Origin: Thalassobacillus cyri
Lineage (GTDB): Bacteria; Bacillota; Bacilli; Bacillales; Halobacillaceae
Reading direction: 5' to 3'
Length of the DNA: 64,000 nucleotides
Assembly (NCBI RefSeq): GCF_900107755.1
Contig: NZ_FNQR01000022.1
Coordinates: 1 to 64,000, forward strand
The number at the start of each line of letters is the position of its first letter. Positions within the stretch are counted from its first letter, which is position 1. The notes under the pieces are model-generated. The model saw nothing but the letters and a program-made list of their open reading frames with translations. It had not been told where the DNA came from and searched no databases. Positions 17,259-26,910 of this stretch are shown here, in pieces. Both the position numbers and the translations under genes were made by a program.

Positions 17259-17334
17259 AATGCATAAAAGTTTGCCTTTGTTAAAGGCTTATTCAATTGT
17301 AGGTCCGTATTGAGGAAGCCTCAGTTTTAAGTGA

Positions 17335-17560
17335 AAAGGGATTCATTTCCAAAAAAAGTGTCAGGGATGGCTGGGATACTACTCCCAAGGCGATTACGCA
17401 TTCATTTCTTTCCTGCGGGGGAACTGGTAAGCCTCCTCAGTCGTTTCACTCCCTGCGGGGTCTTGCCTAGCTCCTTCTCTCGCGCGGGAGTCTCGCAGTT
17501 TCCCAACCAACCCATCCAAAGGATGAGGGAAACGAACCCCTGCCATAGATGAAGATGTCT
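17335..17560 (-). repeat. Family A palindromic repeat, copy A3
   Basis: Read on the minus strand it carries the family A words (GGGAGTCTCGC, CCTGCGGGG, AGCCTCCTC). Its ends are complementary (GGATGG...CCATCC). It faces degenerate copy A4. Together A3 and A4 fill the 730-base gap between bioB and the glutaminase gene. Confidence 0.7.
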
Positions 17561-17649
17561 TCCACAAATTATAGGAAACTATGATACAGGTTATAAGACG
17601 TTTTTATGAGTAGCTCTTACTATGCTTGAAGGACGGCATACCGATGTTT

Positions 17650-17840
17650 CCGTTTTTCTCACAAACGCAAGGAGGTCCGGGAAATTGCAAGACTCCAATG
17701 GGAGGATAGTACATGGTAAGATCCAACAGGGCTTTAGTACGAGGAAGCTCACCATACGCCCATGGAAAGCATGTGATTTCCAGGACCTCCAGAGATTCTC
17801 AACCGTATCGGAAACAGTTTCTCTTGAAACTCAATAAAAG
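17650..17840 (+). repeat. Family A palindromic repeat, degenerate copy A4
   Basis: Recognisable family A blocks in order: GCAAGACTCC, AAGATCCAACAGGGCTTTAG, CGAGGAAGCTCACC, CCCATGGAAAGCATG. Substitutions break much of the outer pairing. An open reading frame through it (17622-17837) is not a gene. Confidence 0.6.
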
Positions 17841-17948
17841 GGAGCTTAACTTTAAAATCTAAACTGTGATTCATCAGAGCCAAGAGTTTAAATAATACCT
17901 GGAAGGATAAAGATAAATAGGTAAGCCTATGATGTAAGGAGTGGGGAC

Positions 17949-18881
17949 ATGACAAGATTATCGAATGACTACATACAAGAGATTGTCAAAGAATGCCGGC
18001 CGTTTGCATCTTCCGGTGTTGTTGCTGATCACTTGCCGGGGAAAGATCAATCCGATCTGACTAACTTAGCAATTACTATCATTTCAGACAAGGGGGAGGT
18101 TTATTCTGCAGGGGACGATGGCTACGTTTTTTCCTTGCAAAGTATCTCCAAGGTAATCAACCTATTAATGGCTCTTGAGGATTTTGGAGAGGATACAGTA
18201 TTTCAAAAGGTAGATAAAGAGCCGACGGATGATTTCTTCAACTCCATCTCCAATCTTGAAAATTACGAAAATCATAAGCCTTATAATCCGATGTTGAATT
18301 CCGGAGCCATTGCAGTGGCAAGTCTGATTAAAGGCTTAAACGTTGATGAGCGTTTTGGGCGTGTATTAACCTTTCTCCGCACCATAACAAATAATGATAA
18401 AATAGTATTAGATGAGGATGTTTACAGGTCTGAAGTGAAAAATGGCTCACGAAACCGCTCCCTGGCTTATTTTTTGGAAAGCTTGGGGATTTTACCTTAT
18501 CAGGAATTAGATGCAGCACTTGATTTATATTTCCGTGTCAACTCTCTGAAAGTGACCTCCCGCGACCTTGCAGAAATAGGTTGTTTCCTGGCAAAACAGG
18601 GAATGAAGGATGGGCAAAGACTAATTGATCCAAAACATGTCCGAACCACATTGGCTATCATGATAACCTCGGGAATGTATAACGAATCTGGTTCTTACGC
18701 GGTAGATGTAGGTTTTCCAGTTAAAAGCGGTGTATCAGGCGGTATTACGGGAGTTGTGACCGGGGAATTGGGCATCGGTATCGTAGGTCCGGCTATCAAT
18801 AAAAAAGGGAACAGTATCGCAGGTGGGAAAGCCCTAAGAAAATTATCAAACGATTTAAACTTAAACCTCTTTAACAGATGA
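17949..18881 (+). CDS. glsA: Glutaminase
   Basis: A 310-residue serine-dependent beta-lactamase-fold glutaminase converting glutamine to glutamate and ammonia. The catalytic SxxK is in SLQSISKVINLLMALED, and the conserved YNPMLNSGAIA block is present. Length matches GlsA/YbgJ (about 310). AAGGAGTGGGG precedes the ATG. It is monocistronic with a terminator. Glutamate supply for the nearby proline operon is plausible but speculative. Confidence 0.95.
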   Translation: MTRLSNDYIQEIVKECRPFASSGVVADHLPGKDQSDLTNLAITIISDKGEVYSAGDDGYVFSLQSISKVINLLMALEDFGEDTVFQKVDKEPTDDFFNSISNLENYENHKPYNPMLNSGAIAVASLIKGLNVDERFGRVLTFLRTITNNDKIVLDEDVYRSEVKNGSRNRSLAYFLESLGILPYQELDAALDLYFRVNSLKVTSRDLAEIGCFLAKQGMKDGQRLIDPKHVRTTLAIMITSGMYNESGSYAVDVGFPVKSGVSGGITGVVTGELGIGIVGPAINKKGNSIAGGKALRKLSNDLNLNLFNR

Positions 18882-18891
18882 ATGCTTCCTG

Positions 18892-18913
18892 GCCCTTAAA
18901 CGAAGGGCTTTTT
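18892..18913 (+). terminator. glsA terminator
   Basis: GCCCTT pairs with AAGGGC, followed by a T run. Confidence 0.8.
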
Positions 18914-19039
18914 ATTGTTTTATTTTTTATTAAAAATTTGTAATCAAAAAGTAAGATTAATCTGCCAGGAAAAAGGGAACTAAGAAAGGAATCTGTAATT
19001 ATACGTATTATTATTTTTGATATTTGGGAGGGCGGTTCT

Positions 19040-19975
19040 ATGAAGGGAATCATTTTGGCAGGGGGCAGCGGCACCCGATTGTCACCAAGCACGGATAGTA
19101 TTAATAAACATCTGCTTGCTGTCTATGATAAGCCAATGATCTATTATCCTTTATCAATACTGATGCTTGCCGGGATAAAAGAAATTCTGATCATCAGTAC
19201 GGTAGAAGATGTGCCTCGTTTTCAAAAGTTATTGGGCGATGGTTCATCGTTAGGAATCTCCATCTCTTATGAAACCCAGCAGGATCCTAATGGCATTCCG
19301 GAAGCGTTCATTGTCGGGGAAGACTTTATCGGCGATGATGATGTGACTCTGATTCTGGGGGATAACATTTTTTATGGGCAAGGACTTACAGATATGCTTC
19401 GGAAAGCGATCCGTAATCATCAAGGTGCGACTGTTTTCGGTTACCGTGTCGGAAACCCCCAGCGGTTCGGTGTAGTGGAGTTCGATCAAAATAAAAAAGT
19501 AATTTCTTTAGAAGAAAAACCGGAAGATCCTAAATCTGATTTTGCTGTCACAGGTTTATATATCTATGATAATCGCGTGATTGAAATGTCGAAGCAGCTT
19601 GATTTCTCTGATCGGGGAGAACTTGAGATCACCGATATCAATAAACTGTATCTCGAAAATGGAGAATTGGATGTCCAGCTATTAGGAAGAGGGTTCGCCT
19701 GGCTTGACGCAGGTACGCATGATTCCTTATTCGAGTCTTCCCAGTTTATTAAAAATATCGAGCAGCGGCAGGGGTTCAAGGTTGCCTGCATTGAAGAGAT
19801 CGCTTATTATATGGGCTACATTTCACGGGAAGAGCTATATGAAAAAGGGGAAGCCATGCAGAAGAATGACTACGGAAAATATCTGATGGATATTGCTAAT
19901 CGGAGACACGTCCAGCAATACTGGGAAGACGTTGTCGACCAAAATCCAATGATAGGAACGGTGGATCATGACTAG
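19040..19975 (+). CDS. rfbA: Glucose-1-phosphate thymidylyltransferase
   Basis: A 311-residue nucleotidyltransferase making dTDP-glucose. The N-terminal signature [20 protein letters not shown], the [12 protein letters not shown] block and the [17 protein letters not shown] segment match RmlA/RfbA. It is somewhat longer than E. coli RmlA (about 292) at the C-terminus. First gene of a seven-gene cluster, overlapping the next gene by 8 bases, so probably translationally coupled. It supplies the sugar nucleotide for the following steps. Confidence 0.95.
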   Translation: MKGIILAGGSGTRLSPSTDSINKHLLAVYDKPMIYYPLSILMLAGIKEILIISTVEDVPRFQKLLGDGSSLGISISYETQQDPNGIPEAFIVGEDFIGDDDVTLILGDNIFYGQGLTDMLRKAIRNHQGATVFGYRVGNPQRFGVVEFDQNKKVISLEEKPEDPKSDFAVTGLYIYDNRVIEMSKQLDFSDRGELEITDINKLYLENGELDVQLLGRGFAWLDAGTHDSLFESSQFIKNIEQRQGFKVACIEEIAYYMGYISREELYEKGEAMQKNDYGKYLMDIANRRHVQQYWEDVVDQNPMIGTVDHD

Positions 19976-21002
19976 AGATAAAAAGACTTTATTAATCACA
20001 GGGGGAGCTGGTTTCATCGGCTCCAATTTCATCACTTATTTTTTGAAAGCCCATGACAACTACGAGATTGTCAATCTTGATAAATTGACCTACGCTGGAT
20101 CATTAGCGAACTTGCGTGAGGCAGAAGGCTATCATAACTATCATTTTATTGAAGGTGACATTGCAGATGAATCAGTAGTAGAAATGGTGTTCGCTGATTT
20201 TGACATTGACGGGATCATCCATTTTGCTGCCGAATCCCATGTGGATAAATCAATTGCTGATACGAAGCCTTTCATTACGACCAATGTTGTCGGCACAGTC
20301 AACTTGCTGCAAACTGCTAAACGTGATTGGGAACAGAAAGGGGTGCTTGCTGAGCGGCGCTTCCATCATATTTCCACCGACGAAGTATATGGGTCGCTGG
20401 ATGAAGATGGAGCTTTTACGGAAGAAACCCCGTATGATCCAAGAAATCCTTATAGTGCTTCGAAGGCGAGCGCAAATATGCTGGTTAAGAGCTACCATAA
20501 CACTTATGGCATGAATGTCGTGATATCAAGCAGTTCCAATAACTATGGACCGAGGCAGCATGACGAGAAACTGATTCCGACAATCATTCGAAACGCACTC
20601 GCAGGAGAGTCTATTCCTATTTATGGGGACGGGCAAAATATTCGCGACTGGCTGTATGTAACCGATCATTGTCACGCGCTTGATGCTGTCTTCCATCACG
20701 GTAATACGGGTGAAAGTTATAACATCGGAGGTAGAAATGAACGGACGAATTTAGATATGACCAATCGGATTTGTGGATTGTTGGATGTATACCAGCCTGA
20801 TCGAAAAAAACAACTGAAGCTTACTAATTTCAAGGATTTGATTACCTTTGTTGATGATAGACCAGGACATGACCGCAGATATGCCGTAGATGATAGTAAA
20901 ATCAGACAGACGCTGGGATGGATGCCGGAGGTCGAACTGGATCAAGGGCTGGCAGAAACAGTCTCCTGGTATATCAATAAATGGGAGCAGCAAGTCCAGT
21001 GA
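19968..21002 (+). CDS. rfbB: dTDP-glucose 4,6-dehydratase
   Basis: A 344-residue extended SDR enzyme converting dTDP-glucose to dTDP-4-keto-6-deoxyglucose. The NAD motif [10 protein letters not shown], the [11 protein letters not shown] block and the catalytic YSASKAS are present. Its stop overlaps the following GTG start in a GTGA arrangement. The 4-keto product is the substrate of the WecE-type aminotransferase encoded further on. Confidence 0.95.
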   Translation: MTRDKKTLLITGGAGFIGSNFITYFLKAHDNYEIVNLDKLTYAGSLANLREAEGYHNYHFIEGDIADESVVEMVFADFDIDGIIHFAAESHVDKSIADTKPFITTNVVGTVNLLQTAKRDWEQKGVLAERRFHHISTDEVYGSLDEDGAFTEETPYDPRNPYSASKASANMLVKSYHNTYGMNVVISSSSNNYGPRQHDEKLIPTIIRNALAGESIPIYGDGQNIRDWLYVTDHCHALDAVFHHGNTGESYNIGGRNERTNLDMTNRICGLLDVYQPDRKKQLKLTNFKDLITFVDDRPGHDRRYAVDDSKIRQTLGWMPEVELDQGLAETVSWYINKWEQQVQ

Positions 21003-21922
21003 TTTCCGTTGTAGTGCCGATCTACGGCTGTGAGAAATGTCTGAATGAGTTATATGAACGCGTGAATAAAACGATGAGCTCCATTCCAATGAATTACGAG
21101 CTTATCCTGGTTAACGACGCCAGTCCGGATGATGCCTGGCCGACGATTCAACAGCTTCACCAGAAAGATCCAAGGGTAAAAGGGATCAACTTATCCAGAA
21201 ACTTCGGACAGCATCATGCTATTACAGCGGGATTGGATCATACGCATGGTGACTGGGTAGTTGTAATGGATTGTGATCTGCAGGATCAGCCGGAGGATAT
21301 CAAGAAGTTATATGAAAAAGCATTGGAAGGCTACGATGTCGTTTTTGGATCTAGGGTAGAACGGCAGGATTATGCGCTGAAGCGGTTGACCTCTAAACTT
21401 TTCTACAAAGTTTACGATTATCTGACGGAGCGGTCTTCAGACCATACCATTGCAAACTTCAGCATCAGCCGGAAGAAGGTGATTGAAAGCTTCCGTCAAA
21501 TGAGGGAGCAAAACCGGCTTTTCCCGCTATTTATCCAATGGATGGGTTATAAATCCACGAGAATACCAGTCAATCACAGTCAGCGTGAGCATGGTAAATC
21601 TTCCTATAATTTAAAAAAGTTAATCAGTCTGGCTACCGATGTCATTATTTCTCAATCGAATAAACCGCTCCGATTGTCGATCCAATTCGGGTTTACCATT
21701 TCACTTGTATCCTTTTTGTATGGCGTTTATTTGATTTTTAAGCGCCTTATGCTGGAGCATCATGTTCCAGGATGGACGAGTGTCATGGTGTCGATCTATT
21801 TTATCGGCGGGTTGGTTTTTTTTAATTTTGGAGTGTTAGGTTTATATATCGGTAAAGTATTTAATGAAACAAAAGGCAGGCCACTATACATTATCAGCGA
21901 AACAACAAAAGATGTAGAATGA
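20999..21922 (+). CDS. Polyprenyl-phosphate glycosyltransferase, GT2 (GtrB/YkoT/CsbB type)
   Basis: A 307-residue GT-A fold enzyme: family 2 domain (ISVVVPIYG start; acidic motif VVMDCDLQDQ) followed by two C-terminal transmembrane segments. Proteins of this layout (GtrB, CsbB, YkoT, YkcC) load a sugar on undecaprenyl phosphate at the inner membrane face. The GTG at 20999 overlaps the rfbB stop as GTGA and places the protein start at the family's usual residue; an ATG at 20981 is possible. The cluster implies its donor is a dTDP-4-amino sugar. Confidence 0.88.
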   Translation: MISVVVPIYGCEKCLNELYERVNKTMSSIPMNYELILVNDASPDDAWPTIQQLHQKDPRVKGINLSRNFGQHHAITAGLDHTHGDWVVVMDCDLQDQPEDIKKLYEKALEGYDVVFGSRVERQDYALKRLTSKLFYKVYDYLTERSSDHTIANFSISRKKVIESFRQMREQNRLFPLFIQWMGYKSTRIPVNHSQREHGKSSYNLKKLISLATDVIISQSNKPLRLSIQFGFTISLVSFLYGVYLIFKRLMLEHHVPGWTSVMVSIYFIGGLVFFNFGVLGLYIGKVFNETKGRPLYIISETTKDVE

Positions 21923-21936
21923 TATGAGGTGATAGG

Positions 21937-22623
21937 ATGACGAAACATTTACGTGAAGCTCCCTGGGATAGACGAAATTTTGGGATGGATACCTACGAAG
22001 TCCTGTCTCCTGTAGAGGAAGCGCTGCAAGAAACGGATGAGACAACAGGACATTTCACCTTAAAGGTCGATCCCATGGTCAATAAAAAGCCGATTTTGGA
22101 GCACGGATTTTATTATGCGGATACGTTGATCACACCGGTATGTAAAGCCGATCAATTGCGGACATTTTCCAAAGAACAAGTCGGGATTACACGAGAAGGA
22201 AGCTTTGCTATTATTGCTTCAATTTCTGCCGGTGCCTTTAAAGTAGGTCGCTATCATAGAGATTTTAATGTGAAGGAAGAAACAGCAGAACAGCGATACA
22301 TCAACTGGCTCCGTGATTTATATGAAGCGGGGGAGGTAATGTTCCTTACTTATGAAGGAGAGATCGTTGCTTACTATGCCTATCAGGACAACCGGATTCT
22401 ATTGATAGGAATGGATGAAAAGGTGCGGGGGAAGGGACTTGCCAAGCCATTGGTAAGTAAAGCGTGTGAAGTGTTGTTTTCTTATGGCTATGAGGAACTG
22501 GAGACTTCCGTATCGGCAATCAACTTTCCTTCGATGCAGATGTTCTATTCGCTCGGTTTCAAAATGAAGCGAGCGGTAGATGTCTACCATAAATGGAATA
22601 TAAAAATGCCTGACGGGGTCTGA
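21937..22623 (+). CDS. GNAT N-acetyltransferase, probable dTDP-fucosamine acetyltransferase (WecD-like)
   Basis: A 228-residue protein with a C-terminal GNAT domain (acetyl-CoA region MDEKVRGKGLAKPLVSKA) and an N-terminal WDRRNFGM segment. The latter resembles the W...FFG start of E. coli WecD/RffC, which is of nearly the same length. Its place between sugar-nucleotide genes and a WecE homolog supports N-acetylation of dTDP-4-amino-4,6-dideoxygalactose. GAGGTG precedes the ATG; the stop overlaps the next start. Confidence 0.8.
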   Translation: MTKHLREAPWDRRNFGMDTYEVLSPVEEALQETDETTGHFTLKVDPMVNKKPILEHGFYYADTLITPVCKADQLRTFSKEQVGITREGSFAIIASISAGAFKVGRYHRDFNVKEETAEQRYINWLRDLYEAGEVMFLTYEGEIVAYYAYQDNRILLIGMDEKVRGKGLAKPLVSKACEVLFSYGYEELETSVSAINFPSMQMFYSLGFKMKRAVDVYHKWNIKMPDGV

Positions 22624-22991
22624 TGATGGGTTATTTTTATATCTTTGCAACCATTTTATTTACTGTTTATGGCCAATTGATATTGAAATGGCGGATTGAG
22701 AAGTTCGGCAGTCTGCCACTGGAACTTAAAGATAAAATCGTATTCTTGTTCCAGCTTTTGCTCGACCCATTGATTCTGTCGGGCTTTCTTTCTGCCTTTG
22801 TCGCTTCGATTTTCTGGATGGCGGCGATGACAAAATTCAATATCAGTTATGCGTATCCATTCATGAGCCTTTCATTTGTGCTGGTGTTTCTGCTATCCGT
22901 CTTTTTGTTCGGAGAGCCGGTCACACCTCAAAAAGTGATCGGCTTATCCTTGATTGTGCTAGGTATTATAGTAACGAGTCAATCTATTTGA
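22623..22991 (+). CDS. Small multidrug-resistance-like membrane protein, candidate lipid-sugar flippase
   Basis: A 122-residue protein with four hydrophobic segments of the EmrE/EamA type, including the FLFGEPVTPQKVIGLSLIVLG block. ArnE/ArnF proteins of this fold flip undecaprenyl-phosphate aminoarabinose. Beside a GT2 lipid-carrier transferase and a GT-C protein, it most likely flips the undecaprenyl-phosphate sugar (inference). Start overlaps the preceding stop (TGATG); a second ATG lies at 22626. Confidence 0.8.
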   Translation: MMGYFYIFATILFTVYGQLILKWRIEKFGSLPLELKDKIVFLFQLLLDPLILSGFLSAFVASIFWMAAMTKFNISYAYPFMSLSFVLVFLLSVFLFGEPVTPQKVIGLSLIVLGIIVTSQSI

Positions 22992-23000
22992 GGTGTTAAG

Positions 23001-24131
23001 ATGATTCCATTCAATAAACCATGTGTAACAGGTAACGAAAATGAATATATTCAGGAAGCAATCCATAATTTGAAACTTTCCGGCAACGGGCCATTCGGAA
23101 AAAAATGTTCCAGTTGGTTAGAGTCTCATTTAGGAACCGAGAAGGTGCTTTTGACTCCTTCTTGTACGCATGCCCTTGAAATGGCTGCATTATTGGTCGA
23201 TATTCAGGAAGGTGATGAAGTGATCATGCCTTCTTTTACATTCGTTTCTACGGCAAATGCGTTCGCTTTACGCGGGGCCAATATTAAATTCGTCGATGTT
23301 GATCCGGCTACAATGAATATGGATGCTTCACTTGTGGAGGAAGCAGTTTCAGGCCGTACGAAGGCGATTGTGGTCGTACACTATGCTGGCGTGGGATGTG
23401 AAATGGATGCCATCATGTCTCTTGCTGAACAGTATGATCTTTATGTGATCGAGGATGCAGCTCAAGGCTTGCTTAGTACCTTTAAAGGAAAGGCCTTGGG
23501 GACGATTGGTCATCTTGGTACATTCAGCTTCCATGAAACCAAAAACTATACGTGCGGAGAAGGTGGAGCGTTGGTCATCAACGACCCTCGTTTCATTGGC
23601 CGCGCGGAAATCATCCAGGAAAAAGGGACGAACCGCTCACAGTTCATCCAGGGCAGGGTGGACAAATATACATGGCGGGATATTGGTTCTTCTTACCTCT
23701 TGAGTGATTTGAATGCTGCTTATTTATTAGCTCAGCTGGAAGCAGCTGACAGAATCAATAAAAACCGCCTGGAAACGTGGCATATCTACTGGGAAGGGCT
23801 GAAGCCACTAGCCGGGCAAAGCAAGATTGAGCTGCCATTCATCCCGGAAGACAGGGAACATAATGCCCATATGTTCTATATCAAAACCAAGGATGAAGAG
23901 GAGCGAAAACGGCTGATACAATACTTGAAAGAAAATGATGTCATGGCAGTCCCTCATTATGTCCCACTTCACTCTTCCCATGCCGGGGAGAAGTTCGGAG
24001 AAATGAGCGGACCGGATACGTATACAAGTAAAGATAGTGAACGATTGCTGCGTTTACCGCTTTATTATCAAATGGCAAAAGAGGATGTCAGTCATGTGGT
24101 ACACCATATTCGAGCGTTTTATCAGGCATAA
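23001..24131 (+). CDS. wecE: dTDP-4-amino-4,6-dideoxygalactose transaminase (WecE/RffA)
   Basis: A 376-residue PLP enzyme of the DegT/DnrJ/EryC1/StrS family. The PLP lysine is K181 in SFHETKNYTCGEGGA. Long blocks such as EKGTNRSQF, VDKYTWRDIGSSYL and SERLLRLPLYY are close to what I recall of E. coli WecE. It aminates C4 of dTDP-4-keto-6-deoxyglucose using glutamate. In E. coli it serves enterobacterial common antigen; here it sits in a Gram-positive cluster. Confidence 0.9.
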   Translation: MIPFNKPCVTGNENEYIQEAIHNLKLSGNGPFGKKCSSWLESHLGTEKVLLTPSCTHALEMAALLVDIQEGDEVIMPSFTFVSTANAFALRGANIKFVDVDPATMNMDASLVEEAVSGRTKAIVVVHYAGVGCEMDAIMSLAEQYDLYVIEDAAQGLLSTFKGKALGTIGHLGTFSFHETKNYTCGEGGALVINDPRFIGRAEIIQEKGTNRSQFIQGRVDKYTWRDIGSSYLLSDLNAAYLLAQLEAADRINKNRLETWHIYWEGLKPLAGQSKIELPFIPEDREHNAHMFYIKTKDEEERKRLIQYLKENDVMAVPHYVPLHSSHAGEKFGEMSGPDTYTSKDSERLLRLPLYYQMAKEDVSHVVHHIRAFYQA

Positions 24132-25803
24132 ATTATTATTTGTAGCCTGTTTGATTCTGGCAGCTTATTTGCTGCCTTATTATATTTTAGGTGAAGATAC
24201 GCATATCAGGGTACATGATAATCTGGATTCGAATATTGTCTGGTATAAGCTGGTGGTTGAAAACAACCTGATTTTCGCCTCACCGAATGAAATGCTGCAA
24301 AGTATTATTAACGGCCTGCCACGAAGTGCTTTGCCTTCAGGCTTGGATGCTATGGTCTGGCTGTATGCTCTATTTGAACCCTTCACTGCTTATACCATCA
24401 ACCAGACCATCATGCGAGTGGTCGGTTTATTTGGTATGTATTTTCTACTGGCTTATATTTTTGAAAAACGGAAAGATACATGGACAAATTTTCAGCTGCC
24501 GATTGCGGGGGCCGCCTTGACGTTTGCGCTGCTTCCATATTGGCCATCCGGCGCTCTTTCCATGGCAGGAATGCCGCTTGCATTACTTGCATTTTTGAAA
24601 ATCCGAGAGCTCGGTAGACAAGCGAAAAAGAGATACTGGATCTTCCTTGTACTCATCCCATTCCATTCCAATTTCATCCTGGCCTTTTCCTTTTTCATCT
24701 CGATCATTGGTGTCATCTGGCTGGTGGATTGGATTCGCTTTAAAAAGTTCAACTGGCCATTTTTTAGTTCGATTGTATTGATGACAAGTATCTTTCTGAT
24801 CAAAAATTATATGATCATTTACTCGATGTTCCTGGATAGTGCATTTGTACCCCATCGAGAAGAATTCACTTTGGGAGATAAGGATGCAGTTGGGGCGTTC
24901 CAGCTGGGGATTGAAAACTTTCTCTTTGCCCATACGCATGATGAAACATTTCATTACCGCTTTATTCTTCCGGGGGCTATGGCTGCGATTCTCATAGCTG
25001 TATGGAAAAGGGCCGCAGTGCCGAAGCTGCTCCTATCTCTGCTGGCGGCCAATTTAATCCTCTCGATTTGGTATGGCTACTGGTACTGGGAAGGATGGCG
25101 TGTACCAAAAGATACGATTTCCTTATTGAACAATTTCAATTTCAGCCGCTACCACTTCCTGCATCCATTACTCTGGTATCTTGTGTTTGGTCTTGCTATG
25201 AGGATTATCCAAAAAAGAGTATTTTTAGGTAAATTTATTGTACTATTGCTTATCCTTGGACAGATCGCTATATTGTTTCCGCTTGCCGAAGAATTCAAGT
25301 ACAGAGAGTTTGATTCTTTCACTTATAAGGAGTTTTACTCAGAAGCGCTCTTTGACGATATTAAAGAATATATCGGAGAGGATCCTTCTGATTACCGGGT
25401 GGTGTCGATCGGGATGCACCCGACGATCGCCCAATACAACGGTATGTGGACATTGGATACCTATAATACAACCATACCGCTTTCCTATAAACATAAGTGG
25501 AGGGAAGTAATAGCACCAGAATTGGAGAAGAACGATACGCTAAGGCATTACTTTGATACATGGGGAAGCAGGCTCTATTTGTATGTAGATGAGCTAGGTA
25601 AGAATTATGATTTTACCAAAAATAGTAACAAAAAAATTGAGAACCTCGATATCAATACCGACCAGCTGGAAAGCATGGGTGGAGACTATATCCTATCAGC
25701 TGTCCCCATTGAGAATTATGAAGCGAATAACCTTGTTTTTGAACGCGTGTTTGAATCTGAGGCTTCACCATGGAGCATCCATTTGTATAAAATAGATGAA
25801 TAA
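24094..25803 (+). CDS. GT-C-type membrane glycosyltransferase, YkoS-like
   Basis: A 569-residue protein with about 11-12 transmembrane segments over residues 10-400 and a C-terminal extracytoplasmic domain of about 170 residues. An early acidic loop (EDTHIRVHDNLDSN) is typical of GT-C active sites. It resembles B. subtilis YkoS, which pairs with the GT2 protein YkoT in proposed three-component glycosylation systems. ATG 24094 follows GAGG by 9 bases and overlaps wecE by 38 bases. It should transfer the flipped sugar to an outer-surface acceptor that cannot be named from sequence. Confidence 0.82.
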   Translation: MWYTIFERFIRHKLLFVACLILAAYLLPYYILGEDTHIRVHDNLDSNIVWYKLVVENNLIFASPNEMLQSIINGLPRSALPSGLDAMVWLYALFEPFTAYTINQTIMRVVGLFGMYFLLAYIFEKRKDTWTNFQLPIAGAALTFALLPYWPSGALSMAGMPLALLAFLKIRELGRQAKKRYWIFLVLIPFHSNFILAFSFFISIIGVIWLVDWIRFKKFNWPFFSSIVLMTSIFLIKNYMIIYSMFLDSAFVPHREEFTLGDKDAVGAFQLGIENFLFAHTHDETFHYRFILPGAMAAILIAVWKRAAVPKLLLSLLAANLILSIWYGYWYWEGWRVPKDTISLLNNFNFSRYHFLHPLLWYLVFGLAMRIIQKRVFLGKFIVLLLILGQIAILFPLAEEFKYREFDSFTYKEFYSEALFDDIKEYIGEDPSDYRVVSIGMHPTIAQYNGMWTLDTYNTTIPLSYKHKWREVIAPELEKNDTLRHYFDTWGSRLYLYVDELGKNYDFTKNSNKKIENLDINTDQLESMGGDYILSAVPIENYEANNLVFERVFESEASPWSIHLYKIDE

Positions 25804-25848
25804 TAAAAGCTGTATTTCTCCAATCAGTTTGGAGAAATACAGCTTTTT
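25804..25848. terminator. Bidirectional terminator after the glycosylation cluster
   Basis: AAAAGCTGTATTTCTCCAA pairs with TTGGAGAAATACAGCTTTT across a 5-base loop. T runs on both strands serve the convergent receiver gene too. Confidence 0.93.
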
Positions 25849-25858
25849 AAGTACTCCA

Positions 25859-26224
25859 TTATTGACATGTTTGGGAACGATTCTCGAGTGCGCTATATAT
25901 CGTGGGCAAGAGGTTGTAATAGCGGGGTTTCATGAGGAAATTATCGACATTATAATCCATCGAAATCTTAATGGTATCTTCGTTTTGATGATGTAATAAA
26001 ATGATGACACTTGTGTCTTTGGCGATACTGTTCAATTCAGCTAGCAGAGAGAAGCAAGACTCATCAAGCAAAATGACATTGATATCATTTTCATTTAGAA
26101 GGGACTTGATATCCGCATTGCCCATGTCTTCACATTGACTATATATACCTTGATCATACAAGACATGTTGCAGATGCTGCAGGTCTGATGCATCTTTGGA
26201 TAGCAACAATATTCTTGGCTGCAT
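25859..26224 (-). CDS. Stand-alone receiver-domain protein
   Basis: A 121-residue CheY-like protein without an output domain. The probable phospho-acceptor is D54 (NVILLDESC) and the conserved Lys is in FLMKP. The N-terminal acidic pair that binds Mg2+ is replaced (LLLSKD), so phosphorylation may be weak or absent. GAAAGGAGG precedes the ATG. It is monocistronic and no kinase is near. The role is unknown. Confidence 0.72.
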   Translation of the reverse strand: MQPRILLLSKDASDLQHLQHVLYDQGIYSQCEDMGNADIKSLLNENDINVILLDESCFSLLAELNSIAKDTSVIILLHHQNEDTIKISMDYNVDNFLMKPRYYNLLPTIYSALENRSQTCQ

Positions 26225-26673
26225 GGTAATCCTCCTTTCATGAACCCGTAGACAACGGATTAGGTGGGGGAATTCGGAAAAATGGAGGATAAATTATTAT
26301 CACAACTTAAGATGTTGATCCGCACTTCCTATAACCCTTCCTCCATGCTAACAGACAAATGACGACATTTAAACAGCCGTTAGTACGAGGTTATCTGCTG
26401 GCGGTTCATCAATGGGAGCATGCAGGAATGGGTGACATCGCTTCTCCCCCAATGGGCCGGTCACCGACATTTTTTCTTTTCTCAAAAATATCTTCCTGAT
26501 TTCCATGTTTTACTAACACGATCACGTATGATTAATTTTGCTAAGACGGCACGGATAATGGCGATTTACATCCTTTCCTCCTTATCATCATTTTCTGCCT
26601 CAAGACATGGTTTTATACGCCAAACATAATTACAGTTAATGTGTAGAAACTAAGGAGGAAGGAGGTTTTCGAT
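26225..26673. other. Gap without recognised features
   Basis: Divergent upstream region of the receiver gene and the yozQ-like gene. An ORF at 26420-26629 has no ribosome site or family features. I see no clear promoter, hairpin or repeat. Confidence 0.5.
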
Positions 26674-26910
26674 ATGAAGAAACAAACGAAACACGACATT
26701 CAGGCAGATAGAACTTATCAGCCATCTGATTATGAAAAGGATGATCAATTTTCACAAGGACTTGCAATTACACACGAGCAGGCATCCGATACATTGACAG
26801 AAGGGACTATCGATGGACAGATTGATCAGGTAGATGGAGAGGGCAAACTGGTCAGTCATGAAGGAAAAGATTTAACAAGGGTGGAGCAGCGTCATGGGAA
26901 GAAGAAATAA
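26674..26910 (+). CDS. DUF4025 (YozQ-like) small protein
   Basis: A 78-residue hydrophilic, acidic protein with the block GLAITHEQASDTLTEGTIDG that resembles YozQ-type DUF4025 proteins. It starts behind AAGGAGGAAGGAGG. The next gene, a spore DNA-binding protein, starts 17 bases before this one ends, so the two are probably translated together. Function is unknown; a forespore role is suggested by the partner. Confidence 0.7.
   Translation: MKKQTKHDIQADRTYQPSDYEKDDQFSQGLAITHEQASDTLTEGTIDGQIDQVDGEGKLVSHEGKDLTRVEQRHGKKK

Noticed and set aside
17622-17837. Open reading frame of 71 codons
   Set aside because: It runs through degenerate family A copy A4; the sequence is explained by the repeat.
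26420-26629. Open reading frame of 69 codons upstream of the yozQ-like gene
   Set aside because: No ribosome binding site, no family resemblance, and ordinary intergenic composition.
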